NCBI GenBank assembly: GCA_947624675.1
Contig: CANQLI010000003.1
Span: forward strand, 62,001-126,000
From: an uncultured Clostridia bacterium
Lineage (GTDB): Bacteria > Bacillota > Clostridia > Oscillospirales > Ruminococcaceae
DNA length: 64,000 nucleotides
Direction: 5' to 3'
Position numbers and translations under genes: made by a program. Shown in pieces: positions 15,663 to 25,679 of this stretch. The number at the start of each line of letters is the position of its first letter. Position 1 is the first letter of the stretch. The notes beneath the pieces are model-generated. The model had not been told where the DNA came from. It was given only the letters and a program-made list of their open reading frames with translations, and made no database searches.

Positions 15663-17081
15663 ATGAGCAGGATCACTGACTTTTTTAAATGCTTAAAAGA
15701 TAAAAAGATTTCCTTTATAGGCGTAGGAGTTAGTCACAATGACCTTATAAGGCTTTTTCTTGATAAGGGACTTGATGTGTCTGTTTGTGATGCTAAAACT
15801 CTCGGCGACGACACAATGGCTGAAAAGGACAGATTTCCCAAAAAGCTTTATGACGAGTTTTCGGAAAAAGGCGCAAGGTTTTTCCTGGGTGAAAATAAAT
15901 ACATAGACGGTATAATGCAGGCTGATATTGTTTTCCGCACTCCCGGAATGTACTTTAACCACCCGGATATAAAGGCTGCGAGGGACAGTGGAATTATTGT
16001 AACCAGTGAGATGGAGCTTTTCTTTGACCTGTGTCCGTGTAGGATATATGCGATAACCGGAAGCGACGGAAAAAGCACGACCACAACACTTGTAAAGGAA
16101 TTCTTTGAAAGAGACGGAAAAAGGGTGTTTTTCGGCGGTAATATCGGAAAACCGCTTCTTTGCAAGATTGAACAGATAAACGAAGATGATGTTGCGGTAG
16201 TAGAGCTTTCGTCTTTTCAGCTTATTTCTATGAGAGAATCTCCATACGCCGCAGCTATAACGAATATTACACCGAATCATTTGAATGTTCACGGCACTAT
16301 GGAGGAGTATATTGATGCAAAGTGCAATATTTTAAGGCATCAAACTGCTTTTTCAAGAGCCGTGCTTAACCTCGATAATGAAAACACAAGAAATCTTGCA
16401 GATATAGTGAGAGGTCGGCTTAGCTATTTTTCAAGGCGGGTAATTCCCGAATGCGGAAGCTTCCTTGACGAAAACGGCTGGCTTTGTTATAACGACAGAG
16501 GCTGCGTCACAAAGGTCGTTCATAAAAATGACATAAAAATCCCGGGTATACACAATGTCGAAAATTTTCTGACAGCTATTGCGCTTACATGGGGAGATGT
16601 TACTTTAGAAAGTATTGTTGATACCGCTAAGGAGTTCGGAGGCGTTGAGCACAGGATCGAATTTGTAAGAGAGCTTGACGGGGTAAGATATTATAACGAT
16701 TCTATCGCATCAAGCCCCACAAGAGTAATGGCTGGACTTAATTCATTTGACCGTAAAATGATAGTAATTATGGGCGGAAGCGACAAGGGTATTTCCTTTA
16801 AGCCAATGGCGCCGCTCATTTTAGAAAAAGTAAAGCTCTTGATAGTTATGGGAGAAACGGCTGACGCTATCAAAAAATCAGTAATAGAGCAAGATGGCTT
16901 TTCAGAAAGTGAGATAGTTATAAAGAAAGCTTCGGGAATGGAAGAAGCTGTCAGGATAGCTAAGGAAAATGCAAAAAGAGGCGATATTGTTTCTCTTTCT
17001 CCGGCTTGTGCAAGCTTTGATATGTACAGGATGTTTGAGGAAAGAGGAAATCACTTTAAAAAGATAGTAAATGAACTGTAA
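15663..17081 (+). CDS. murD: UDP-N-acetylmuramoyl-L-alanine--D-glutamate ligase
   Basis: 472 residues. Adds D-Glu to UDP-MurNAc-L-Ala in the cytoplasm. The ATP loop is GSDGKST (133-139, Asp in place of the usual Asn), followed by VVELSSFQL, NITPNHLNVHG, GVEHRIEFV and YNDSIASSPT, all Mur-ligase hallmarks. An ATG at 15636 is in frame, but AGGAGA is 6 nt before ATG 15663. It heads a run of + strand genes that continues to folD. Confidence 0.95.
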   Translation: MSRITDFFKCLKDKKISFIGVGVSHNDLIRLFLDKGLDVSVCDAKTLGDDTMAEKDRFPKKLYDEFSEKGARFFLGENKYIDGIMQADIVFRTPGMYFNHPDIKAARDSGIIVTSEMELFFDLCPCRIYAITGSDGKSTTTTLVKEFFERDGKRVFFGGNIGKPLLCKIEQINEDDVAVVELSSFQLISMRESPYAAAITNITPNHLNVHGTMEEYIDAKCNILRHQTAFSRAVLNLDNENTRNLADIVRGRLSYFSRRVIPECGSFLDENGWLCYNDRGCVTKVVHKNDIKIPGIHNVENFLTAIALTWGDVTLESIVDTAKEFGGVEHRIEFVRELDGVRYYNDSIASSPTRVMAGLNSFDRKMIVIMGGSDKGISFKPMAPLILEKVKLLIVMGETADAIKKSVIEQDGFSESEIVIKKASGMEEAVRIAKENAKRGDIVSLSPACASFDMYRMFEERGNHFKKIVNEL

Positions 17082-17095
17082 AGGGTTATTGTAGT

Positions 17096-18109
17096 ATGGA
17101 TATTAAAAAGACGCTTATTGAGCTTTGCAGCGCGTACGGTGTAAGCGGAGATGAGTTTTCAGCAAGTGATGTTGCAAAAAAGTATCTTAGTAAATATATG
17201 ACTAAAGTCACTGTTGACGGATTTGGAAATGTTTACGGAGATATGAATTTTGGGAGAAAAAAGAGAATTCTACTTGATGCGCATATAGATCAGATAGGCT
17301 TTATCATAAATTATGTGACTGAAGACGGGTTCTTGAAATTTTCTCCGGTGGGAGGAGTTGACACAAGACTTCTGCCGGCTCAAAAGGTTTATGTTATTTC
17401 TCCTAACGGTGATATAAGCGGTGTTATAACATCCGTTCCTCCTCATATTTCAAAGGGCGATGAAAAGGCTACAAATATTGATGATCTTTATATAGACACA
17501 GGATTAGACGGTGATACTGCGAAAAGGAATATCCCTCTCGGCACAAGAGCTGTTTTTTGCGCTGAGCCTAAAGAGCTTTTAGGAGATAGAATAACCTCTC
17601 CGGCTATTGATGACAGAGCCGGAGTCGTCACGATCCTGCGTGCGCTCGAGCTGGTCGGAAAGGATAGCGGTTATGACATATCCGTTGCTTTTTCCTGTAT
17701 GGAAGAAACAGGTGAGAGCGGAGCAAAGATGACATCATATAACGCTGAATGTGATCTTGCGATAGCTGTTGATGTTTCCTTTGCAAACGCAAAAGGCGAA
17801 GATAAAAACAAGTGCGGCGAAATGGGAAAAGGCGCTATGATAGGAATTTCTCCGACTTTGTCAAAGGAAATGTCAAAAGCCTTGATAAAATTAGCTGAGA
17901 AAAATAATATTCCTTATCAGACAGAGGTTATGAGCGGTGAGACAGGAACCGATGCGGACGCTATCGGTGTGTCAAGAAGTGGTGTTATGACAGCTACCGT
18001 TTCAGTTCCTATAAAATATATGCACACTCCTGTCGAGGTCGTATCCGTTTCGGATATAGAAAACTCGGCAAGGCTTATTGCCGAATTTTTAAAGGATGGT
18101 ACGATATGA
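17096..18109 (+). CDS. M42 family aminopeptidase (first of two)
   Basis: 337 residues. M42 enzymes are cobalt- or zinc-dependent, tetrahedral self-compartmentalised aminopeptidases (FrvX/glutamyl aminopeptidase group). Visible: DAHIDQIGF, AIDDRAG, the catalytic EETG and the C-terminal MHTP ligand. It starts 14 nt after murD and overlaps the second M42 gene by 4 nt (ATGA). The pair is similar but not identical, so they may form mixed or specialised complexes. Confidence 0.92.
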   Translation: MDIKKTLIELCSAYGVSGDEFSASDVAKKYLSKYMTKVTVDGFGNVYGDMNFGRKKRILLDAHIDQIGFIINYVTEDGFLKFSPVGGVDTRLLPAQKVYVISPNGDISGVITSVPPHISKGDEKATNIDDLYIDTGLDGDTAKRNIPLGTRAVFCAEPKELLGDRITSPAIDDRAGVVTILRALELVGKDSGYDISVAFSCMEETGESGAKMTSYNAECDLAIAVDVSFANAKGEDKNKCGEMGKGAMIGISPTLSKEMSKALIKLAEKNNIPYQTEVMSGETGTDADAIGVSRSGVMTATVSVPIKYMHTPVEVVSVSDIENSARLIAEFLKDGTI

Positions 18110-19116
18110 AGGAGCTATTAAAAGAGCTTTGTCTCTTAGACGGTATATCAGGAGACGAGCAAAGAGTAAGAGAATATATTTTAGATAAAATAAAAGGATT
18201 TTGTGAGTATTCGGTTGACAACCTCGGCAACATCATAGCATTCAAAAAAGGTAAGAATAAAAGGGATAAAAAGCTTATGGTGTCCGCACATATGGACGAG
18301 GTAGGTCTTATCGTCACTAGCGTAAACGATGACGGAAGCTTAAATGTCGATACAGTCGGAGGAATTGAGACTTCGGCTATAATCGGAAAAAGAGTTTTTG
18401 TCGGGGAAAAAAGAATCAGCGGGGTTGTCGGTTCTGCCGCAATCCATAATATATCAAAGGAAGACAGAAAAAAAGCGCCAAAGCTGAGTGACCTGAGTGT
18501 GGATATAGGAGCGCCTGACAAGAATGAGGCGTTAAAATATGTAAGTGTCGGAGAATGTGTGACCTTTGATTCTGACTTTACAGAGCTTGGTGATAACAAA
18601 ATAAAAGCGAAGGCGATTGATGACAGGTTCGGCTGTGCTGTAATGATAAAGCTTATACAGTCTGAGCTTGATTTTGACACTTTCTTTGCTTTTTTGGTAC
18701 AGGAGGAAGTGGGCCTACGAGGAGCAAAGGCGGCGGCTTACAGCATAGCTCCTGACGCAGCACTGGTTATTGAGGCTACAACCGCCTGTGATATTCCCGG
18801 TGCCGAGGAAGAAAAAAGGGTCTGCGTTCAAGGTATGGGACCGGTAGTTTCATTTATGGACAGATCAACGATTTATTCAAAGGAGCTTTACTCGCTCGCC
18901 TTTGAAATAGCAAACGAAAAGGGCATTTTGTGTCAGACAAAGACGATGATCGCAGGCGGAAACGATGCGGGAGCGATCCATACAGCCAGGGGCGGAGTAA
19001 AAACTCTTGCAGTCTCTCTGCCTTGCAGGTATATCCACTCACCGTCATCGGTTGCGGATATGCGAGATTTAGAAAGCTCATATGAGCTTATAAAACAACT
19101 TGTTCAAAGGATATAG
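18106..19116 (+). CDS. M42 family aminopeptidase (second of two)
   Basis: 336 residues with the same ligand set as its upstream neighbour: SAHMDEVGLIV, AIDDRFG, QEEVGLRG and IHSPSSV. It overlaps the first M42 gene by 4 nt and is followed 6 nt later by a GNAT gene. Substrate preference cannot be read from sequence; acidic or neutral N-terminal residues are usual for the group. Confidence 0.92.
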   Translation: MKELLKELCLLDGISGDEQRVREYILDKIKGFCEYSVDNLGNIIAFKKGKNKRDKKLMVSAHMDEVGLIVTSVNDDGSLNVDTVGGIETSAIIGKRVFVGEKRISGVVGSAAIHNISKEDRKKAPKLSDLSVDIGAPDKNEALKYVSVGECVTFDSDFTELGDNKIKAKAIDDRFGCAVMIKLIQSELDFDTFFAFLVQEEVGLRGAKAAAYSIAPDAALVIEATTACDIPGAEEEKRVCVQGMGPVVSFMDRSTIYSKELYSLAFEIANEKGILCQTKTMIAGGNDAGAIHTARGGVKTLAVSLPCRYIHSPSSVADMRDLESSYELIKQLVQRI

Positions 19117-19122
19117 GACTTA

Positions 19123-19908
19123 ATGATAACACAGACAAAGGATATAGATAAAGAGCTTTTAACAGGACTTGAAACTAGCCATTATACCAGAAGAATCCGT
19201 TCACATTACTTAGCTTACGGAACGAAATACGACTTCTGTAAATTTTTTCTGGTAAGGGATAAAGACGGTGACAAAGGGATAATCTCGCTTTTTAATTCGT
19301 CAATGGTAGCGTCAGTATTCAGCGGAAAGTCTTTTAGTAACGAGGATATAACCGAGCTTTCTATTTTTGTGAATATGACAAAACCGTTTACTGTCGAGCT
19401 GGATTTGCGGTACGCCGAAAAGCTTTACGAGCTTTTAAAGGATGATTACAGAAGGTTTTCAAGGATAGAGTTTGAATTCCGGTGCAAATCGGGGCTTCCC
19501 GACATAAATGTCAATGAAACGCCAAGGCTTGATGATGTATTTGATATACTTAAGACAAGCTTTCCGATAATAAGACAGACAAAAGACCTCTGGATAACAG
19601 ATACTTCCCACAGGGTAAGAAGGGGATTGTCACAAAGCTTTACCCTCGGAAACTATACTAGCGCAACTATCCAGTACATTATTGATGATATAGCGTTTGT
19701 CGGTCATGTTGCTACTATTCCCTCCGAGAGAGGTAAGCATCATGCAAGAGAGCTTTTGTATTGGATAGGTGAAAAGCTCAATGCCGACGGCTTTAAGGTA
19801 AGGCTTTATGCGAGGAGCTACAATGTGAGCTACTACACAGAGATCGGCTTTGAGCCTGTAAATAGTGACATTGTGTTGGAAGCTAAAGATGTTGAGGAGA
19901 ATAGTTGA
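19123..19908 (+). CDS. GNAT-family N-acetyltransferase
   Basis: 261 residues. The C-terminal ~110 residues have the GNAT fold, with the acetyl-CoA binding segment VATIPSERGKHHARELL (R-x2-G-x2-A type) and YYTEIGFEPV at the end. The N-terminal half is unassigned. Substrate unknown. The stop codon overlaps the next ATG (TGATG), so it is coupled to the PLP-lyase gene. Confidence 0.82.
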   Translation: MITQTKDIDKELLTGLETSHYTRRIRSHYLAYGTKYDFCKFFLVRDKDGDKGIISLFNSSMVASVFSGKSFSNEDITELSIFVNMTKPFTVELDLRYAEKLYELLKDDYRRFSRIEFEFRCKSGLPDINVNETPRLDDVFDILKTSFPIIRQTKDLWITDTSHRVRRGLSQSFTLGNYTSATIQYIIDDIAFVGHVATIPSERGKHHARELLYWIGEKLNADGFKVRLYARSYNVSYYTEIGFEPVNSDIVLEAKDVEENS

Positions 19909-21179
19909 TGCAAAAAAGTTTTTTTGAAATAGATGAAAAAATACGAAAGCTTGCTGATGAGGCGGAAAGAGATTCAGAGAAGCAGTTTGGCTTAATTGAG
20001 AAAATAGCAAGGTATAACGGAGAAAAGGTCCTCTATTCTTTTATTAAAAACAGGGTTAGCGAAGCTTGCTTAAAGGGAACTGACGGATACGGCTACGGAG
20101 ATATTGGCAGAGATACCGCAGACAGGGTGTTTGCCGATGCGTTTTGTGCTGAGGACGCAATAGTAAGGCATAATTTTGTAAACGGAACCCACGCACTTTC
20201 AACTGCTCTTTTCGGAGTTTTACGACCTGATGACACGCTTCTTTGTGCAACCGGTTCTCCTTATGACACTCTAGAGGGAGTAATAGGAATAGATGGGAAT
20301 AAGGGTAAGGGCTCGCTAATGGATTTCGGCGTGAAATATGCACAAGCGGATCTGCTGCCTGACGGGTCGCCTGATTTAGATAGAATAAAAGAGCTTTCAA
20401 AATCGGCTAGGGTACTCTATATCCAGCGCTCAAGGGGTTATTCTTTAAGACCGTCGTTGAGTATAGATGTAATTGAAAAGATCATAAAAGCCGCAAGAGA
20501 AGTAAATAAAGGTATAATAGCTATGGTGGATAACTGCTATGGAGAATTTGTCGAGGAAAGAGAGCCTACCGATGTCGGAGCTGAAATAATTGTCGGCTCG
20601 CTTATAAAAAATCCCGGAGGCGGTATCGCAAGAACGGGCGGTTATATAGCCGGTCGTGCGGATCTAATCGAAATGTGCGCCGACAGACTGACCTGTGTAG
20701 GAATGGGAAAAGAGGTAGGCTGTTCACTGGATATGACAAGAGAGATTCTGTTAGGATTCTTTCTAGCACCTCAGACTGTTTGTCAGGCAATTAAGACATC
20801 TGTTTTCGCTTGTCGCTTTTTTGAGCTTCTGGGCTTTGAAACCTTCCCCAAAAGAGATGAAAAGAGAACGGACATAATAGCGTCTATTCTTTTAAAAAAC
20901 GAGGAAAATCTGACTGCCTTTTGTCAGGGTATACAAAAGGGTTCTCCTGTTGACAGCTTTGCCGTGCCTGAGGCGTGGGATATGCCGGGCTATGGAAGTA
21001 AAGTGATAATGGCTGCCGGAGCGTTTACTATGGGAGCGTCGATAGAGCTTTCGGCAGATGCGCCTATAAGAGAGCCATATGCCGTTTGGCTTCAGGGAGG
21101 TATTACATATCCGAGCGGAAGACTGGGTGTGATGCTTGCGGCGCAGGAAATGAAAAATAAAGGATATATTTTGATTTAA
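19908..21179 (+). CDS. Methionine gamma-lyase/aluminium resistance family PLP protein
   Basis: 423 residues of the fold-type I PLP family annotated as aluminium resistance protein or Met-gamma-lyase-like. The cofactor region around GSLIKNPGGGIARTGGYIAGR carries the candidate Schiff-base lysine. FVNGTHALSTALFGVLRPDDTLL is the typical N-terminal block. The physiological reaction is not settled for the family. A TTG at 19905 is possible, but ATG 19908 fits GAGGAGA better. Confidence 0.88.
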   Translation: MQKSFFEIDEKIRKLADEAERDSEKQFGLIEKIARYNGEKVLYSFIKNRVSEACLKGTDGYGYGDIGRDTADRVFADAFCAEDAIVRHNFVNGTHALSTALFGVLRPDDTLLCATGSPYDTLEGVIGIDGNKGKGSLMDFGVKYAQADLLPDGSPDLDRIKELSKSARVLYIQRSRGYSLRPSLSIDVIEKIIKAAREVNKGIIAMVDNCYGEFVEEREPTDVGAEIIVGSLIKNPGGGIARTGGYIAGRADLIEMCADRLTCVGMGKEVGCSLDMTREILLGFFLAPQTVCQAIKTSVFACRFFELLGFETFPKRDEKRTDIIASILLKNEENLTAFCQGIQKGSPVDSFAVPEAWDMPGYGSKVIMAAGAFTMGASIELSADAPIREPYAVWLQGGITYPSGRLGVMLAAQEMKNKGYILI

Positions 21180-21203
21180 CACTATTATTCGGAGGATTTA
21201 TAT

Positions 21204-22163
21204 ATGGGAGATGTATTTACTGTTCCGCTTAAAAACATTATCGATGAGCTTGAGCTTGAGGTCATTTATACACCAAAGGACACCTCGGAGATTTTGATCG
21301 ATGATAATGACGCAAACAGACCGGGACTTCAGCTTACCGGGTTTTACGAATATTTTAATTCGGGAAGAATACAGGTTTGCGGAAATATGGAATTTGCTTA
21401 TCTTGATTCATTGGGAAGTGAGCTTCGTTTTGAAAAGCTGTCAAAGCTTTTTATGACAAAGATACCTGCTCTCGTGATTGCAAGAGGACACGATGTCTTT
21501 CCTGAGATGCTTGAGTGTGCAAAAGAGTACGGTGTAGCGCTCTTAAGGACGAATGACAGCACAACGGAGTTTGTTGCGAGCCTGATCGCATATCTCAACC
21601 TGCAGCTGGGACCAAGGATCACAAGACACGGAGTTCTGATTGAGGTTTACGGAGAAGGAATCCTCATTATCGGTGAGTCGGGAGTCGGAAAAAGTGAGAC
21701 TGCGATAGAGCTTGTAAAGAGGGGACACCGTCTTGTCGCGGATGATGCGGTTGAGATACGAAAGGTTTCAAAGAAAAGCCTTGTCGGCTCATCACCCGAT
21801 AATATACGGCATTTTCTTGAGCTGAGAGGAATAGGAATAATCAATGCGAGAAGGCTTTTCGGTATGGGAGCCGTAAAGGTGACCGAAAAGATCGACCTTG
21901 TAATAGAGCTTGAGGTATGGGATCCAACTAAGGTCTATGACAGAATGGGCGTTGACAATGAGTACACAAACATCTTAGGACTTCAGATACCTTCGTTGAC
22001 TATTCCGATAAAGCCAGGTAGAAATCTTGCGATAATTATTGAGGTCGCGGCTATGAACAACCGTCAGAAGAAAATGGGATATAACGCAGCACAGGAACTG
22101 CTTGACAACCTCGGACTTGAAATGGATTCTAAGAATACGGTAAAAAACTGGGATTCGTTTTAA
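21204..22163 (+). CDS. hprK: HPr kinase/phosphorylase
   Basis: 319 residues. Phosphorylates HPr on Ser46 to signal carbon status. Visible: H142 in RHGVLIEVYGEG, Walker A GESGVGKS (157-164), VADDAVEIR and the family signature around ELRGIGIINARRLFG. In clostridia hprK lies just before the PHP, murB, rapZ and whiA genes, as here. No HPr gene occurs in this window. Confidence 0.97.
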   Translation: MGDVFTVPLKNIIDELELEVIYTPKDTSEILIDDNDANRPGLQLTGFYEYFNSGRIQVCGNMEFAYLDSLGSELRFEKLSKLFMTKIPALVIARGHDVFPEMLECAKEYGVALLRTNDSTTEFVASLIAYLNLQLGPRITRHGVLIEVYGEGILIIGESGVGKSETAIELVKRGHRLVADDAVEIRKVSKKSLVGSSPDNIRHFLELRGIGIINARRLFGMGAVKVTEKIDLVIELEVWDPTKVYDRMGVDNEYTNILGLQIPSLTIPIKPGRNLAIIIEVAAMNNRQKKMGYNAAQELLDNLGLEMDSKNTVKNWDSF

Positions 22164-22188
22164 TATCAGTATTTGGAGAAGGATGACA

Positions 22189-22935
22189 ATGAAGATAATT
22201 GCAGATCTGCATACACACACGCTTGCCTCATCGCACGCGTATTCGACAATACGAGAAAACTGCGAAATTGCGAAAGAGAGGGGTATAAAGGTCATAGCTC
22301 TTACCGACCACGCACCGCTTATGTCTGACGCACCGCACGAGTGGCACGCGGCAAATCAGCATATTTTGCCGCAGGTGATAAATGGGGTTTGCGTTTTAAA
22401 AGGAATAGAAGCGGATATAATGAACACAAAAGGAGAACTGGATATTCCGGACTATGTTGTCGGAAAGCTTCAGTGGATAGTTGCATCCTTTCACGGCCCT
22501 GTATTTCCGCCGATGAGTGAAGAGGATCATCTTATGGCGATAGAAAATGTCTGTAAAAATCCTCTGATCGATGTGTTCGCTCATCTTACCACAACAAGCT
22601 ATCCGTTTGACTATAAAGAGGCGGCAAAGCTATTTTCAAAGTATGATAAGATTGTTGAACTGAACGAAGCGTCACTGCGTTCCGGCGCAAGCAAAAGGGA
22701 AAATGCCGTGCGGCTTTTTAATGAGTGTAAAAGTGAAGGAGTTAAAATAGCAATAGACTCAGACGCACATTACTGTGAGCGGATAGGTGATTTCAGCGCT
22801 GTTCTTGATGTATTGAAGGAGGTAAAATACCCTGAGGAGCTTATAATCAGCACCGATCTTGATTATATCATCAACAGAGCTAATAAAAACCATCCGAGCG
22901 CACCGAAAATTGACAATAGTATTATGAGGATTTAG
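22189..22935 (+). CDS. PHP-domain phosphoesterase (YcdX type)
   Basis: About 248 residues starting MKIIADLHTHTLAS, with the metal ligands of the PHP fold: HTH at the N-terminus, TDHAP, HG in ASFHGPV, and AIDSDAHY at the C-terminus. Family members hydrolyse phosphomonoesters; the substrate is unknown. ATG 22183 is also in frame, but spacing from GGAGAAGG favours 22189. Ends 4 nt before murB. Confidence 0.88.
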   Translation: MKIIADLHTHTLASSHAYSTIRENCEIAKERGIKVIALTDHAPLMSDAPHEWHAANQHILPQVINGVCVLKGIEADIMNTKGELDIPDYVVGKLQWIVASFHGPVFPPMSEEDHLMAIENVCKNPLIDVFAHLTTTSYPFDYKEAAKLFSKYDKIVELNEASLRSGASKRENAVRLFNECKSEGVKIAIDSDAHYCERIGDFSAVLDVLKEVKYPEELIISTDLDYIINRANKNHPSAPKIDNSIMRI

Positions 22936-22939
22936 TTAT

Positions 22940-23857
22940 ATGGATAAACTGGAAAATATCGCGTCAATAGCGCTTATTTTAGGTCAGCATATAAAGCTTA
23001 ATGAGCCGCTATGTGAACACACAACATTTAAGATAGGCGGCGAGGCAAAGGTATTTATTGAGATAAGTAACAGCAAGGCTCTTTGTGAGCTTGTAAGACT
23101 TGCGAGAAAAAATGAAATAAAGTATATGATACTTGGAAAAGGTTCAAATCTTCTTTTTGATGACAGAGGATTTAACGGAGTGATTTTTTATCTGGGAAGC
23201 TTGTTTTCAGAAGTCACCGTCTCCGGAAAAACTATAACCGCACAAGCCGGTGCGTCTCTTATGAGCGTTTGTAAGGCAGCACTTGAAAATTCTTTATCAG
23301 GTCTTGAGTTCGCATACGGCATACCTGGAAGCATAGGCGGAGCTGTATATATGAATGCTGGCGCATACGGCGGAGAGATAAAGGATGTTCTGGTTTCCTG
23401 TGAGGTCCTTTCCGAAAGCGGGGAGTTAATCACCGTAAATGATGAAGATATGGAGCTTTCATACAGGCACAGTATATTTCAAAGCGGTAAATATGTGATA
23501 CTTTCGGCGAAGTTTTCGCTAGATGATTCAAGTAAAAAAGATGATATCAGTAAAAAGATGAACGAGTTATTAAAAAGAAGAAAAGATAAACAGCCACTCG
23601 AATATCCTAATGCCGGCTCGACATTTAAAAGACCGGAGGGCTTTTTTGCCGGAAAACTTATTGAACAAAGCGGACTTAGAGGCTATACGGTCGGAAGAGC
23701 GCAGGTGTCCCAAAAGCACTGCGGCTTTGTGATAAATCTTGGGGGAGCTACATTTAAGGATGTGACCGAGCTGATAGCATATGTGCAAAAGAAGGTGCTT
23801 GAGGACAGCGGACAGTTTTTAGAGTGCGAAGTACTTATAAAGAATTATGACGACTAA
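22940..23857 (+). CDS. murB: UDP-N-acetylenolpyruvoylglucosamine reductase
   Basis: 305 residues. FAD- and NADPH-dependent reduction of UDP-GlcNAc-enolpyruvate to UDP-MurNAc. FAD contacts TFKIGG, LGKGSNLL and GIPGSIGGAVYMNAGAYGG are present, as are YRHS and NAGSTFKRP with the proton-donor serine, and AQVSQKHCGF. Length and pattern fit type II MurB. Part of the hprK-whiA operon. Confidence 0.97.
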   Translation: MDKLENIASIALILGQHIKLNEPLCEHTTFKIGGEAKVFIEISNSKALCELVRLARKNEIKYMILGKGSNLLFDDRGFNGVIFYLGSLFSEVTVSGKTITAQAGASLMSVCKAALENSLSGLEFAYGIPGSIGGAVYMNAGAYGGEIKDVLVSCEVLSESGELITVNDEDMELSYRHSIFQSGKYVILSAKFSLDDSSKKDDISKKMNELLKRRKDKQPLEYPNAGSTFKRPEGFFAGKLIEQSGLRGYTVGRAQVSQKHCGFVINLGGATFKDVTELIAYVQKKVLEDSGQFLECEVLIKNYDD

Positions 23858-23877
23858 ATATAATTGAAAGGACTAGT

Positions 23878-24744
23878 ATGGAATTCATTATTTTGACCGG
23901 TGTATCGGGATCGGGAAAATCAACGGCGGTAAACGCGCTTGAAGATGTTGGCTTTTACTGCATTGACAATATGCCGCCGGAGCTTATAACAAAATTTGCA
24001 GCTCTTTGTGCGGCGAGCGACAAGAATTTTGACCGAGTAGCTTTTGTGGCGGATGTTCGCTCGGGAAGCTTTTTTAAAGAGCTTTATGTTACAATAAACG
24101 ACCTTAAAAAGAGCGGAGAAAAGGTAAAGGTTTTGTTTCTTGATGCGGATGATGCGGTAATCGAAGCAAGATATAAGGAGACGAGAAGAAAGCACCCGCT
24201 TTTAAATCTCGCAAAAGGAGATATTTTAAATTCAATATCTCTTGAAAGAGATATGCTTGCAAATGTAAAGGGAATATCGGATTATTTTATTGACTCATCT
24301 TATTTAAGCGCCGCTCAGCTTAAGGAAAAGGTTAAATCACTGTTTTTGGAAAACGAAGATGATTTCATACAGATAGATATTTGCTCGTTCGGATTTAAGT
24401 ACGGTCCTATGCGTGAAGCTGATCTTGTATTTGATGTCAGATGCCTTCCTAATCCTTATTATGTTGATACGCTGAGGAGAAAGACAGGTCTTGCAAAGGA
24501 AGTTTCTGATTATGTGATGCAGTTTGATGAAGCTAAAGAGCTTGAAAAAAAGCTATATGATCTTATAGACTTTCTTTTGCCGCTATATATTAAAGAAGGA
24601 AAGAGCCAGCTTATAATCGCTTTCGGATGTACGGGAGGTAAGCATCGAAGCGTTACATTTGCAGAAAAGCTTGCAAAGCACTTAAGTACCCGTTATTTAA
24701 AGGTAAGGATAAATCACAGGGACATCGACAAATACACAAGATAG
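23878..24744 (+). CDS. rapZ: RapZ/YvcJ nucleotide-binding protein
   Basis: 288 residues with Walker A GVSGSGKST (8-16) at the very N-terminus and the C-terminal GCTGGKHRSVTFAEKLA signature. In enterics RapZ is an RNase E adaptor for GlmZ; in Firmicutes YvcJ binds nucleotides and affects competence. It stands 23 nt before whiA; in most Firmicutes yvcK lies between, but here it is absent. Confidence 0.95.
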   Translation: MEFIILTGVSGSGKSTAVNALEDVGFYCIDNMPPELITKFAALCAASDKNFDRVAFVADVRSGSFFKELYVTINDLKKSGEKVKVLFLDADDAVIEARYKETRRKHPLLNLAKGDILNSISLERDMLANVKGISDYFIDSSYLSAAQLKEKVKSLFLENEDDFIQIDICSFGFKYGPMREADLVFDVRCLPNPYYVDTLRRKTGLAKEVSDYVMQFDEAKELEKKLYDLIDFLLPLYIKEGKSQLIIAFGCTGGKHRSVTFAEKLAKHLSTRYLKVRINHRDIDKYTR

Positions 24745-24767
24745 ATATAATATAAGAAAGGATAGTT

Positions 24768-25679
24768 ATGGCTTCGTTTTCTCAGACGGTAAAATGTCAG
24801 ATAATTGACGGAATTAAATCGAGAGATAAAGAAAAAGCCGTGCTTTACGGAATGCTCTCTTTGTGTAAGGAGCTAAAAAAAGACAAGCTTGTTTTTGTCA
24901 CAGAAAATGAAGAAACATCTATTTTCCTGTACGACAGGCTTAAGACCTGCTGTAAAGTAAAGGATATAAGCCTTATTTCATCTAAAAAGAGAAACCACAG
25001 CACATTTTGCATAACAGTCAGAGGCGAGAGTGAAATAGATAAGATAAAAAGCTTTACCGGAGGTATCGGCACAGACAATCTTAAGGATCTCAAGGGGAAT
25101 GATTGTGCAAGCGTTATTGCGGGTGTATTCTTAGCGGTGGGAAGTGTTACCGATCCTAATAAAGAGTACCATATGGAGTTTGTGTTACCCGGAGTAGAGC
25201 TTTGCAACGCCCTTGGGCTTATGTTTATAGAAAACTTTTCTATCCTTGCAAAGCATGTTACAAGGAAAAGATCAGAGATAGTTTACATTAAAGAGAGCGA
25301 AAATATAGAGGATATGCTGACGCTTATGGGTGCGTCAAAATCCACTCTTGAGATGATGAATGTAAAGATACTCAAAAATGTGAGAAATAAAGTAAACAGA
25401 GTTATGAACTGTGAAAATGCAAATATAGAGCGTACGGTAATGGCGAGTGAAAAGCTGATAGAGGATATTGAGCTTATTGAGAAAACAGTTGGGCTTGATA
25501 CATTGCCTGACGATATAAGTTTAACGGCACGGCTAAGATATGAAAATCCTGAGCTTACGCTTAAGGAGCTCGGAGAGCTTTTTGTGCCGAAAATATCAAA
25601 ATCGGGAGTGAACCACAGGCTTGAAAAAATCAAGTCTGTGGCTGAAAATATAAGAAATAACGGAGGACAGAAAAAATGA
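24768..25679 (+). CDS. whiA: WhiA DNA-binding protein
   Basis: 303 residues. An N-terminal LAGLIDADG-homing-endonuclease-like domain is seen in GVFLAVGSVTDPNKEYHMEF, and a C-terminal helix-turn-helix in LTLKELGELF...SKSGVNHRLEKI. In Streptomyces it controls sporulation septation; in Bacillus it affects division and chromosome segregation. Overlaps the next small membrane protein gene by 4 nt. Confidence 0.95.
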   Translation: MASFSQTVKCQIIDGIKSRDKEKAVLYGMLSLCKELKKDKLVFVTENEETSIFLYDRLKTCCKVKDISLISSKKRNHSTFCITVRGESEIDKIKSFTGGIGTDNLKDLKGNDCASVIAGVFLAVGSVTDPNKEYHMEFVLPGVELCNALGLMFIENFSILAKHVTRKRSEIVYIKESENIEDMLTLMGASKSTLEMMNVKILKNVRNKVNRVMNCENANIERTVMASEKLIEDIELIEKTVGLDTLPDDISLTARLRYENPELTLKELGELFVPKISKSGVNHRLEKIKSVAENIRNNGGQKK

